Source: an uncultured Parabacteroides sp.
GTDB taxonomy: Bacteria; Bacteroidota; Bacteroidia; Bacteroidales; Tannerellaceae
DNA: 31,565 nt
Direction of reading: 5' to 3'
Assembly: GCA_937890135.1 (NCBI GenBank)
Contig: CALBYC010000206.1
Coordinates: 1-31,565, forward strand
The position numbers were made by a program, and so were the translations under genes. Each line of letters begins with the position of its first letter. Position 1 is the first letter of the stretch. Shown piece by piece: positions 6,556-14,672 of the stretch. Under the pieces are notes generated by a model that searched no databases, was not told where the DNA came from, and worked only from the letters and a program-made list of their open reading frames with translations.

Positions 6556-7325
6556 CGGAGGGTATAGAATAACGGCTTTACAATAAATTCGGCTTGTATT
6601 ACACAAATTCCATATAAGTATGATATTGATTACAAAAGTGAATAATAATGCAGCAATTACGTTATATTATCAGCATCAAAACTGTCACCCATCGTAACTA
6701 CTTGTAAACTCATGTCAACTATGTTCACGATTACTCATGTTTATGCCGTAATTTGATTATATGTGCAAAAATATTGATATGATATTCAGTTATATGACTC
6801 CTCTTCGCCTGGCAATCGTGGACGGTTATCGGATATTGAAATGCGATTTTCAATGACCTCGAATTACCCATAAGGGCGTTCGATGCAATGCAGACAATAA
6901 CGGATGCAGCTATTAGGTTCATACAATGACAGCCGCTATTGTTGTATATAAAGGTTTAACACCTGCAGCTTGTCGGATGCTTTCCTTTCTCCATAAAGTT
7001 TAAAAATTGGTCTCACCATCTCTCACCCATATTTATTTGCGGCACAATATGCTAAATTACAACAGATTAAGTTTGGTGAGAGATAAGTGAGAGATGCTGA
7101 AAAAGGTGAGAGATACTCATTTAAAATCTTATGAATCAGTCCGTTTTGGTCTCACCACGCTGGCTTTTCCATTCGCTTATCATAAGCTTTTTCCAAACGG
7201 GTCACGGCCTTTTCCAAAAATCTTCACCAATATCCCCAAGTCGGGAGCCCCTGACAACACTCGCCATGCTCAGGAGAGCATAATAAGAATACATCTATTC
7301 TCCCTAAGAGACGGAGGAAACATCC
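6556..7325. other. 770-nt intergenic region without a supported gene
   Basis: AT-rich sequence between two minus-strand units. The longest open frames (63 codons at 6731-6922 minus, 79 codons at 7094-7333 plus) show no recognisable motif and no convincing start site; the second runs over the short-repeat cluster and the end of the next gene. The only clear structure is the repeat cluster at 7007-7157 and a weak hairpin at 7302-7335. It could be the scar of a lost mobile element. Confidence 0.5.
7007..7157. repeat. cluster of short direct and inverted repeats (GGTGAGAGAT family)
   Basis: GGTGAGAGAT occurs at 7075-7084 and 7105-7114, with a 9-base version (GTGAGAGAT) at 7087-7095. Its inverse ATCTCTCACC is at 7018-7027. 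A 12-bp direct repeat, TTGGTCTCACCA, brackets the cluster at 7007-7018 and 7146-7157. Six related sites in 150 bp of non-coding DNA suggest protein-binding iterons or recombination sites; no recombinase gene is next to them. Confidence 0.65.
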
Positions 7326-7335
7326 TCACTTAGGG
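7302..7335 (-). terminator. possible terminator of the small lipoprotein gene
   Basis: CCCTAAG (7302-7308) pairs with CTTAGGG (7329-7335), with an inner GAGGA/TCCTC stem. The hairpin overlaps the stop codon of the gene at 7326, and no strong U-tract follows, so termination is uncertain. Confidence 0.35.
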
Positions 7336-7781
7336 AATGTTTCCGCAATTTGCTTTGCAACACGTTTGATTGCGCCCCTGATGTCGGCCGGCACGCTAAA
7401 TCCCAAGGATGTGAACGCTCCACGGCAAGAGACCAAAGGGCGTCCGGTTTGGTAATCAATGAAATTCACCGTTACAACGGATTCTTCATCCGAGACATCC
7501 ACCCCATACTTTACGATAAGCAACTTCGATTGCTGTGCCGGGGATAGTTCTTGTATGCGCATATCATTGACCAACTTAAGGCAAGACTCCTCGACTGCAT
7601 CAAACAATTGTATCTCATATTCCATCAATTGAGGAGGGATATGATAAGTGTCGTTGTCAATGATTGAGGCATATTCATATTTCGACAAATCTGCATTTTG
7701 GGATACCACACTTTTAGAGGTTGTACAAGACAACATCAACATACTGGCAAAAAAACAAAATGTAATGATTATTTTATTCAT
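7326..7781 (-). CDS. small lipoprotein of unknown function
   Basis: A 151-residue lipoprotein with signal MNKIIITFCFFASMLMLSC and the lipidated Cys at residue 19. The mature part has a short Ser/Thr linker and then one compact domain with alternating strands (KLLIVKYGVDV, VVTVNFIDYQTGRPLVSCRG) and a C-terminal helix (RGAIKRVAKQIAETFPK). This layout recalls small DUF4136/YajI-like envelope lipoproteins, but I cannot assign a family with confidence. No -7 box was seen directly upstream; the fumarate reductase terminator at 7828-7857 lies just before it, so it may be expressed by read-through or from a weak promoter. Confidence 0.7.
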   Translation of the reverse strand: MNKIIITFCFFASMLMLSCTTSKSVVSQNADLSKYEYASIIDNDTYHIPPQLMEYEIQLFDAVEESCLKLVNDMRIQELSPAQQSKLLIVKYGVDVSDEESVVTVNFIDYQTGRPLVSCRGAFTSLGFSVPADIRGAIKRVAKQIAETFPK

Positions 7782-7827
7782 CGTTCTAGTTAATGCTCTA
7801 TACTATAAAAGCGGAGATAATAAAAGA

Positions 7828-7857
7828 GAGGTAGACACCTCTCCAGGCATCTACCTC
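7828..7857 (-). terminator. rho-independent terminator of frdCAB
   Basis: The 8-bp stem GAGGTAGA (7828-7835) / TCTACCTC (7850-7857), read on the minus strand, is followed by a T-rich run (TCTTTTATTATC). It lies 25 nt past the frdB stop. Confidence 0.7.
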
Positions 7858-7881
7858 CTAAAATATAATAAACTTATGTGA

Positions 7882-8637
7882 TTAGTCTTGCAACTTGGCC
7901 TTCAAGAACTCACGGTTCAAACGAGCAATGTTACTAACCGAAACGTTCTTCGGGCATTCCATTTCACAAGCACGGGTGTTGGTACAGTTTCCAAACCCAA
8001 GCTCGTCCATCTTGGCAACCATTGCTTTCGCACGACGAGCAGCCTCAATGCGTCCCTGAGGCAACAGAGCGAACTGGCTGACCTTGGCTGAAACGAACAA
8101 CATGGCTGAGCCATTCTTACAAGCAGCGGCACAAGCACCGCAACCGATACAAGCAGCGGCATCCATTGCCAAGTCTGCATTCTCTTTCGGAATGGCAATC
8201 GCATTGGCATCCGGAACGCCACCTGTATTCACAGACACGAAACCACCGGCCTGCATGATTTTGTCATAAGCCGTACGGTCTACCATCAAGTCACGGATTA
8301 CAGGGAAACCGGCAGAACGCCAAGGTTCAATCGTGATAGTCTCTCCATCATGGAAACGGCGCATATAAAGCTGACAGGTGGTGGCACCCGTAGCCGGTCC
8401 GTGAGGGTGGCCGTTCACATACAAAGAACACATACCGCAAATGCCTTCACGACAGTCATGGTCAAACACAATCGGTTCCTTGCCTTCATTCACCAAGCGC
8501 TCGTTCAAAATATCCAACATCTCCAGGAAAGAAACACTCTGGTTGATGTTATTCATTGGATAAGTCTCGAAATGTCCCTTTTCTTTCGGACCTTTCTGAC
8601 GCCAAATCTTCAGTGTTACATTTATATCTTTGTCCAT
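7882..8637 (-). CDS. frdB: fumarate reductase/succinate dehydrogenase iron-sulfur subunit
   Basis: A 251-residue iron-sulfur subunit that passes electrons between the membrane quinol site and the flavin. The plant-type [2Fe-2S] Cys are 62, 67, 70 and 88 (CREGICGMC...C). The bacterial ferredoxin part has CIGCGACAAAC (Cys163, 166, 169, 173) and later Cys218, 224 and 228, which supply the [4Fe-4S] and [3Fe-4S] clusters. It is the last gene of the frdCAB operon, 22 nt after frdA, and is followed by a terminator. In anaerobic Bacteroidales this complex works mainly as menaquinol:fumarate reductase, making succinate; the symbol sdhB is equally used. Confidence 0.95.
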   Translation of the reverse strand: MDKDINVTLKIWRQKGPKEKGHFETYPMNNINQSVSFLEMLDILNERLVNEGKEPIVFDHDCREGICGMCSLYVNGHPHGPATGATTCQLYMRRFHDGETITIEPWRSAGFPVIRDLMVDRTAYDKIMQAGGFVSVNTGGVPDANAIAIPKENADLAMDAAACIGCGACAAACKNGSAMLFVSAKVSQFALLPQGRIEAARRAKAMVAKMDELGFGNCTNTRACEMECPKNVSVSNIARLNREFLKAKLQD

Positions 8638-8659
8638 TTGATTCTAATTTTTGAGTTGA

Positions 8660-10603
8660 TTACTTCTTGTAGTTACGTGTCTGAGGAACGACAAATTGAT
8701 AATTCAGCGGCTCTTTCAGCATCACCGGATCCTTGTCATCCCCTTGGTATTCCCAGCAAGATACATACATGAACTTATCGTCATGGCGGAGTGCCTCACC
8801 ATCCTCCGTCTGGTGTTCCGTACGGAAGTGACCACCACAAGATTCTTCACGGTCCAAAGCATCGTGAGCCATCAACGTACCGATTTCGATAAAGTCAGCT
8901 AAACGCAATGCCTTTTCCAATTCCACGTTCTGGTCCACGGCATCACCCGGGATGTAAACGTTACTCCAGAATTCCTTCTTCAACTCTTTCAACAGACTGA
9001 TGGCTTCTTGCAAGCCCTTGGCATTACGGGCCATGCCGATGTGCTCCCACATGATGTGGCCCAGCTTACGGTGGATGGAATCCACGGTCTCTTTACCTTT
9101 GATGTTCATCAATTTGTTGATACGTTCCTCTATCGCCTTTTCAGCAGCGGAGAACTCGGGCAGATCCGTGCTGAAACGAGGCACCTGGATCTGATCCGAC
9201 AAGTAATTCTGGATAGTATACGGCAACACGAAATAACCATCTGCCAGACCTTGCATCAAAGCAGAAGCACCCAAACGGTTAGCTCCATGGTCGGAGAAGT
9301 TTGCTTCCCCAATAGCGAACAGACCGGGAATAGAGGTCATCAATTCATAATCTACCCACAGGCCACCCATTGAATAGTGCAATGCCGGGTAAATCATCAT
9401 CGGGGTTTCGTATGGGTTGTCGTTGGTAATTTCTTCATACATGTCGAACAAGTTACCATATTTCTGTTTAACCACTTCTTTCCCTAAACGGTTGATTGCG
9501 TCGGAGAAGTCCAAGAACACAGCCAAGCCCGTGTTGTTAACGCCATAACCAGCATCACAACGCTCCTTAGCCGCACGGGAAGCCACGTCACGGGGAACCA
9601 GGTTACCGAATGCAGGATAACGGCGTTCCAAATAGTAGTCACGGTCTTCTTCCGGAATATCTTTGCCTTTCTTGGTCCCAGCCTGCAAAGCTTTCGCATC
9701 TTCCAATTTCTTTGGAACCCAAATGCGGCCGTCATTACGCAAAGACTCTGACATCAAAGTCAATTTAGACTGGAAGTCCCCTTTCACCGGAATACAAGTC
9801 GGATGGATCTGCACCATACACGGGTTAGCGAAATAAGCGCCTTTCTTGTAGCACTGCCAAGCAGCAGAACCGTTAGAAGCCATTGCGTTCGTCGACAAGA
9901 AGAAGGTATTTACATAACCACCAGTCGCTATGACAACCGCATGGGCCGCATATCTCTCGATTTTACCGGTAACCAAGTTACGGGTAAGGATACCGCGGGC
10001 ACGTCCATCGATCAAAACGACATCCAGCATTTCGTGACGGGTGTACACCTTCACTTTGCCTTTGCCAATCTGGCGGCTCAATGCAGAATATGCACCCAAA
10101 AGCAATTGCTGTCCCGTCTGGCCACGGGCATAGAACGTACGGGATACCTGTGCGCCGCCGAATGAACGGTTGTCCAACAATCCACCATATTCACGAGCAA
10201 AAGGAACGCCTTGGGCCACGCATTGGTCTATGATGTTGTTTGACACCTCTGCCAAACGGTAAACGTTCGCTTCGCGGGCACGGTAGTCACCTCCCTTGAT
10301 TGTATCGTAGAACAGGCGGTAGACCGAGTCTCCGTCGTTTTGGTAATTCTTAGCCGCATTGATACCTCCTTGAGCGGCGATAGAGTGTGCACGGCGAGGG
10401 GAATCCTGGATACAGAAGTTCAACACATTGAATCCCATCTCAGCCAATGATGCCGCAGCGGAAGCTCCGGCCAGACCAGTACCTACTACAATGATATCCA
10501 AACGACGCTTGTTTGCAGGGTTCACCAACTTCTGGTGATCTTTATAATTTTTCCACTTCTCAGCCAACGGGCCTTGAGGAATCTTTGAATTTATTTCAGC
10601 CAT
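8660..10603 (-). CDS. frdA: fumarate reductase/succinate dehydrogenase flavoprotein subunit
   Basis: A 647-residue catalytic flavoprotein that interconverts fumarate and succinate. The FAD-binding GTGLAG is at residues 41-46, and His73 in RAHSIAAQGG is the expected covalent FAD attachment site. Later motifs include LHYSMGGLWVDYEL and the Gly-rich GEANFSDHGANRLGASALMQG typical of the FAD/capping region. The length fits the Bacteroidota/epsilonproteobacterial type-B enzymes. It lies between frdC and frdB in the usual C-A-B order with 31- and 22-nt gaps. In fermenting Bacteroidales the enzyme is the terminal step of fumarate respiration coupled to NADH oxidation. Confidence 0.96.
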   Translation of the reverse strand: MAEINSKIPQGPLAEKWKNYKDHQKLVNPANKRRLDIIVVGTGLAGASAAASLAEMGFNVLNFCIQDSPRRAHSIAAQGGINAAKNYQNDGDSVYRLFYDTIKGGDYRAREANVYRLAEVSNNIIDQCVAQGVPFAREYGGLLDNRSFGGAQVSRTFYARGQTGQQLLLGAYSALSRQIGKGKVKVYTRHEMLDVVLIDGRARGILTRNLVTGKIERYAAHAVVIATGGYVNTFFLSTNAMASNGSAAWQCYKKGAYFANPCMVQIHPTCIPVKGDFQSKLTLMSESLRNDGRIWVPKKLEDAKALQAGTKKGKDIPEEDRDYYLERRYPAFGNLVPRDVASRAAKERCDAGYGVNNTGLAVFLDFSDAINRLGKEVVKQKYGNLFDMYEEITNDNPYETPMMIYPALHYSMGGLWVDYELMTSIPGLFAIGEANFSDHGANRLGASALMQGLADGYFVLPYTIQNYLSDQIQVPRFSTDLPEFSAAEKAIEERINKLMNIKGKETVDSIHRKLGHIMWEHIGMARNAKGLQEAISLLKELKKEFWSNVYIPGDAVDQNVELEKALRLADFIEIGTLMAHDALDREESCGGHFRTEHQTEDGEALRHDDKFMYVSCWEYQGDDKDPVMLKEPLNYQFVVPQTRNYKK

Positions 10604-10634
10604 AATTGATTTGTTTTCAAATGTCTTTTATACA

Positions 10635-11336
10635 TTAATCTACCAGAATAAGACTGCAGCAAGAAGCGCCGGCTCCATTCAAATAGAAAATAATAGTAAT
10701 GATAGCGAAAGCTCCGCAAATGATGGTTGCAACCCATTTGGATATGCATTCCCAACGGTTCATCCACACGTTATTGTTCCAACCCAAAGTCTGGATAGCA
10801 GACCAAAAGCCGTGGGTCAAATGGAACCACAAAGCAGCAAACCATACCAGATACAACACCGTGTTCACAATATTGCCTTGGAAAAAGTAGGTGATGAATG
10901 CGGCGCCGTCGGCGGGTTCAAACAGGCCTTCAATGCCTGCCAATTCCGCAAACATCATGTTGTACCAGAAATGCGTAAAGTGCAGGATCAAGCCCAGGAT
11001 GATGATCACGCCCAGAACAAACATGTTCTGAGAAGCCCATTCAACGCCCTTCGGACGAGCGTTCAAGGCATAACGATCATTGCCGCGCGCCCTGCGATTC
11101 TGCAACGTCAGCATGATAGCATACGCAAAGTGAACCACTACGCCTGCCGCCAGCACCAATGTACCCAACAAAGCATACCAGTTTGTGCCCAGGAAACTGC
11201 AAATCATGTTATATGCATCGCCTGAGAACACTGCAGCCACGTTCATACACAAGTGGAACAGCAAAAACAGAATAAGGAAGAGACCTGATATGCTCATTAT
11301 CAGTTTTCTTCCAATAGAAGAATTAAGTAACCACAT
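10635..11336 (-). CDS. frdC: fumarate reductase/succinate dehydrogenase cytochrome b subunit
   Basis: A 233-residue membrane anchor of the type-B family, in which one polypeptide with five transmembrane helices carries two hemes b. His residues in helices (His28, His69, His119, His122, His172, His175) supply heme and quinol-site ligands, but I cannot assign each. Hydrophobic segments lie at about 12-35, 55-78, 103-125, 155-180 and 200-225. It is the first gene of frdCAB and is preceded by the best promoter match in the window. It passes electrons from menaquinol to FrdB. Confidence 0.93.
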   Translation of the reverse strand: MWLLNSSIGRKLIMSISGLFLILFLLFHLCMNVAAVFSGDAYNMICSFLGTNWYALLGTLVLAAGVVVHFAYAIMLTLQNRRARGNDRYALNARPKGVEWASQNMFVLGVIIILGLILHFTHFWYNMMFAELAGIEGLFEPADGAAFITYFFQGNIVNTVLYLVWFAALWFHLTHGFWSAIQTLGWNNNVWMNRWECISKWVATIICGAFAIITIIFYLNGAGASCCSLILVD

Positions 11337-11391
11337 AAGATAATAATTTAAGTTATTTAATTGTGTTTATGAGTCATCACATAGTATGACG

Positions 11392-11423
11392 CAAAGGTAG
11401 GTTAATTCTATAATCAAAGCAAA
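11392..11423 (-). promoter_or_regulatory. promoter of frdCAB
   Basis: The -7 box TACCTTTG (11392-11399) and -33 box TTTG (11420-11423) are separated by 20 nt, a full match to the Bacteroidota primary sigma pattern. They lie 56 nt upstream of the frdC start. Confidence 0.75.
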
Positions 11424-11486
11424 TGATTAAAGAAATATTTCTTTATATCGGCAAGGCAGCAGCCACCGGGGCAAATGGCAACGGGC

Positions 11487-11542
11487 TTTTCGCCAAAAGG
11501 GTGCGACCTTTCCGAGAAAAGACCGCACCCTCTTGGCGAAAA
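11487..11542 (-). terminator. long hairpin downstream of the orphan lipoprotein gene
   Basis: Arms 11487-11505 and 11524-11542 pair at 18 of 19 positions, with a possible inner CTTTC/GAAAAG pairing. The element lies between the lipoprotein stop (11614) and the frd promoter. The arms end in a run of four T on both strands, so it can terminate transcription entering from 11614. Confidence 0.65.
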
Positions 11543-11613
11543 CATAGTATCCAATGGGCAGATTTGCCCGCTACGAACCCTGCACTATTCCGGGCAGGAG
11601 GATTTGCCTGGCG

Positions 11614-12915
11614 TTACCGTGCAACGGTATAGATGAGGCCTCCTTCCAAAAAGTCATCCGTGTTGAACTTGTACCCGTAAGGCCCGTACTTGCCAAGGGC
11701 TTTATGAGCGATCATTTTATCCGGGTTTTCCTTGGACGTGTTGACAGGGTCGCCGTAAGGGGTTTCTATCATGTTGGAAATAGAGTATTCCCACGATTTG
11801 TTCGGAAGGATGTTACGGTACATTATCACGATGCAGTCCCCTATCGGGTTTCCTTCCACGGACAGTTTTTCACGGTCCCAAACGATTAATTGCCAATGAT
11901 AGCCATCCGCATTTTCAGTTTCCACTTTTTTACGGATCTCGTCCAACTTGGGGTTCTGCTTCATGCAAACGATGAAGGAGCAATAAGCATCATCGGGGAC
12001 ATTGGCCTGCTCGTCGTAGATGGAATAATAGGAATGAGTGTCACGGGCCGACCCAAGGCAGATGGACCAATAGCGCGCTTTCGCCCCATTGTATTCTTCA
12101 ACGGTCTTGGGTATGGGCACAGGCACGAAATTGATGACCAGCACTTGGTCGTCCTTCAGGATGGTACGTCCATATAAATAGTCCGTTGACATGTTAGGGT
12201 AATAAGCGCCAGGAGAGGCAAGGAAAAAAGGCACAAGCAAGTTTTCATCAGACCATAAAGGAACATAATTCACGGGGAAATTCGTAACGTTCGAGTTCAT
12301 GCGGATAGGCGCCTGCTTGTCTTCCAAGGTATTGATGTCTATTGCTTCTATGGCAGGAAGCTCCACGCCGCCATACTCGTCTACCCCGAGGTACTGGCGT
12401 ATCACTATCGTAGCCCGCTGCACGCCCGCCTTCACTTTGAGAATGTTTTTAGAGGGGATTTTCCCAATCTGGCTTTCAGGCATTCCTTCGGGCACCACAT
12501 ACACGGTAAAATAGTTCTCATCCGTGGAAGTGACAGAAAAAGGATTGACACTCCCATCGTCAGGTGTGATTTCATTGTCTGCCAGCCCCCCGATTGCATC
12601 TCCCTTCTCATCGTCATATAAGCTGAAACTGAAGAAGCGGGCTTTCGGGAAAGCCCCTTTAATACGAAGGGCTACATCCGAGTTGTCGACCGTGCTCCAC
12701 GTGTACTCCCAATAATTGACATACAAGTCGGGATAGGCGAATATGGTTCCATCGCCCCCAACCAATGTTTTCCCCCACTGTTCCTTAGGGGAAGGATTGA
12801 CTATCTGTTCATCCTTGCCGTCATCCGAACAAGCCTGCAGAGAGATGGAAAACAGTGATAAGGCTATCCAACTTAGCTTTATCAAAAAACTGATGTCTTT
12901 CAAATTTTTCTTCAT
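11614..12915 (-). CDS. orphan lipoprotein of unknown function, about 430 residues
   Basis: A 433-residue lipoprotein with signal ending SISLQAC (Cys29). The mature part has the pattern FAYPDLYVNYWEYTW...ALRIKGAFPKARFFSFSLYD...GSVNPF, then a long middle with YLYGRTILKDDQVLVINFVPVP and a C-terminal YMLP-free region YRNILPNKSWEY. The first block, with a folded beta unit of the form RIKG.FP.AR..SF..YD, resembles DUF1254/DUF1214-like proteins, but I do not claim the family. It has its own -7 box upstream (12941) and a strong hairpin downstream, so it is probably monocistronic even though it is on the same strand as the receptor operon. The role is unknown. Confidence 0.75.
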   Translation of the reverse strand: MKKNLKDISFLIKLSWIALSLFSISLQACSDDGKDEQIVNPSPKEQWGKTLVGGDGTIFAYPDLYVNYWEYTWSTVDNSDVALRIKGAFPKARFFSFSLYDDEKGDAIGGLADNEITPDDGSVNPFSVTSTDENYFTVYVVPEGMPESQIGKIPSKNILKVKAGVQRATIVIRQYLGVDEYGGVELPAIEAIDINTLEDKQAPIRMNSNVTNFPVNYVPLWSDENLLVPFFLASPGAYYPNMSTDYLYGRTILKDDQVLVINFVPVPIPKTVEEYNGAKARYWSICLGSARDTHSYYSIYDEQANVPDDAYCSFIVCMKQNPKLDEIRKKVETENADGYHWQLIVWDREKLSVEGNPIGDCIVIMYRNILPNKSWEYSISNMIETPYGDPVNTSKENPDKMIAHKALGKYGPYGYKFNTDDFLEGGLIYTVAR

Positions 12916-12940
12916 ATTTACTCAATAATTATTTCAAGCA

Positions 12941-12948
12941 CAAAAATA
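12941..12948 (-). promoter_or_regulatory. -7 box of the orphan lipoprotein gene
   Basis: The minus strand reads TATTTTTG, matching TAnnTTTG, 25 nt upstream of the start codon at 12915. No good -33 box was found. Confidence 0.4.
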
Positions 12949-13038
12949 AGCAATCAAAACGTCTGAATAAAAAAGTCAAAAGCGACAAAACAAAGGAAGG
13001 CACGACAATTTCAATCATCTGCGAGCATATAACGGCAA

Positions 13039-13070
13039 AAGGGGGATGCGCTTGCAGGCGCACCCCCCTT
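13039..13070 (-). terminator. terminator of the receptor/beta-helix lipoprotein operon
   Basis: Arms 13039-13051 and 13058-13070 pair at 12 of 13 positions, are GC-rich (GGGGG/CCCCC), have a 6-nt loop, and are followed on the minus strand by TTTT-containing sequence. The hairpin lies 30 nt past the stop at 13100. Confidence 0.8.
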
Positions 13071-13099
13071 ATTACCTATATTATGATGTTTGCTACAAA

Positions 13100-14632
13100 T
13101 CAATAATCCGTATTGTTCGGGTCAAAGTTAGTCCAACCATCCAACCATTGGTCGTCAGAACCGAAAGCACCTACATAGTCAACTTTCTCGAATGAGCTCA
13201 AAGCAGCGTCATCCCATGCGGCAGCGTTCAAGACCGGGCTTCCAGCCTGTGGCAAATAACCAGCACCTACATTGCGGGCATCTTTCAGCAACAAGTCTGC
13301 ACTATTTTCGAATGTCTTATTGCCTTTTTGATTGATAAAGTATTCATGTGAGAATGAATATTTCTTACCTTCTTCATAAGGAGTATCCTCATATTGCTTG
13401 TTTTTGTCTGTACCGATTGCGTCCATGCCAGCGAAAAAGATGTTTGAAAGTTTCAGCTTGCCTTCCTTAGCATACTGAACCGTGTTACCTTTTTCACCGT
13501 CGATAATCAAACCGATAGGGAAGCCGTAAGCAATTGAATTGAAACAAGCCAGATGGCTGGAACGACGTATTTGCATGGCAGCTTGGAATTTACCCAGGGC
13601 AGAACCATTGTTCGGATAATATTCACCGCCATTAATATAATCGCTTGTGTTTTGGAATCCATCATAAGCTTTCGGACCTACAAACGTAATGTTACTGAAT
13701 GTAGCGGTCGTGAAAGGAGACACTTCAGCACCATCGGCGCAATTGTCAGACTCGAAACCATTTGACTGTGAAGTATCCGCCAAACGTGGATTACGGACAA
13801 CCAAACCGTACTGGACATTTCCGGAGAAGCCGTTGTCTGTGTCAAAGTCGTCATCCCAACCACTGTAAGCCACCAAGTATTTAGCATTTACCGTACCACC
13901 GAACCACTCGAAGGAGTCATCGTTGGAAAAAGAAACTTGCACATGGTCAACCTGCGTTTTGCTTCCTACAGAGCCGAATGTAACGCCATTGATCTCCTTG
14001 TTCTTTTGGAATGGATAACCGGCAAACTCCACACGGACATAGCTTAAGATACCTGAGTTATCGTCATCATTGTCGCCACCGTGTTTTGTACGCGGACCGC
14101 CTTCAATCTGCTGGCTTGTTTGATTGTTCTTCGCGTTACCGCAAATAATCAATCCACCCCAGTCGCCCGGCTTGCGTTGGCCTTTTGCCTGTGCAGAAGT
14201 AAATACGATAGGAGCATCCTTTGTACCTTGAGCTATCAATTTACCGCCCGGCTCAACGATCAAAGAAGCCTGCGTATCTTTATCACCCTTGATAATAGTA
14301 CCTGCTTCGATGGTCAATTCAGAACCATTCGCAACATAAATCCAACCTTTCAGCAGATAAGTTCCTTTTTTCAAAGTCTCTTTTCCTTTGAAAACCATTT
14401 CTTTTTCTCCGTCACCAATGACAGTGCCTTTTTCATCCGGGTTGCCGTTCTCGTCGAAAAGCAATTTGTTATATGTAGTCTTGCCATCGGTGTCTGTACC
14501 TTTTACGTAATTTTCTTGAGGTTGTTCCGGTGATGGAGTATCCCCTCCATTGTCATCACCACAAGAAACCATACCTGTCATCATCAAAAGAGAGAGGGCA
14601 GACAATACAATTGTTTTCTTTTCTTTTTTCAT
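13100..14632 (-). CDS. surface lipoprotein with right-handed beta-helix, partner of a TonB-dependent receptor
   Basis: A 510-residue lipoprotein (signal ending MMTGMVSC, Cys24) with an acidic low-complexity linker (GDDNGGDTPSPEQ). The mature region has the repeating short-strand pattern of parallel beta-helix proteins: LTIEAGTIIKG, LIVEPGGKLIAQGTKDAPIVFTSA, then GDWGGLIICGNA and SYVRVEFAGYPFQ. Asp/Asn-rich motifs are SNDDSFEWFGGT and YSGWDDDFDTDNGF, the latter a likely cation site. The gene is 40 nt after the TonB-dependent receptor and shares its operon, in the place where a SusD-like protein would be in a glycan system. I infer it is an exposed ligand-capture or accessory subunit of that receptor. 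The ligand is unknown. Confidence 0.78.
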   Translation of the reverse strand: MKKEKKTIVLSALSLLMMTGMVSCGDDNGGDTPSPEQPQENYVKGTDTDGKTTYNKLLFDENGNPDEKGTVIGDGEKEMVFKGKETLKKGTYLLKGWIYVANGSELTIEAGTIIKGDKDTQASLIVEPGGKLIAQGTKDAPIVFTSAQAKGQRKPGDWGGLIICGNAKNNQTSQQIEGGPRTKHGGDNDDDNSGILSYVRVEFAGYPFQKNKEINGVTFGSVGSKTQVDHVQVSFSNDDSFEWFGGTVNAKYLVAYSGWDDDFDTDNGFSGNVQYGLVVRNPRLADTSQSNGFESDNCADGAEVSPFTTATFSNITFVGPKAYDGFQNTSDYINGGEYYPNNGSALGKFQAAMQIRRSSHLACFNSIAYGFPIGLIIDGEKGNTVQYAKEGKLKLSNIFFAGMDAIGTDKNKQYEDTPYEEGKKYSFSHEYFINQKGNKTFENSADLLLKDARNVGAGYLPQAGSPVLNAAAWDDAALSSFEKVDYVGAFGSDDQWLDGWTNFDPNNTDY

Positions 14633-14672
14633 TTTCTTCTTATTTTAAAGTGATTATTAGTTGTTCAATTCA

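Noticed and set aside
6731..6922. A 63-codon minus-strand frame in the gene-free region
   Set aside because: No motif, no clear start context, and surrounding sequence is AT-rich; probably chance. A weak remnant of a lost gene cannot be excluded.
7007..7157. CRISPR array
   Set aside because: The repeats are only 9-12 bp, occur in both orientations and have unequal, very short spacing, unlike a repeat-spacer array.
7094..7333. A 79-codon plus-strand frame running through the repeat cluster
   Set aside because: It begins inside the repeats and overlaps the end of the small lipoprotein gene; no recognisable domain.
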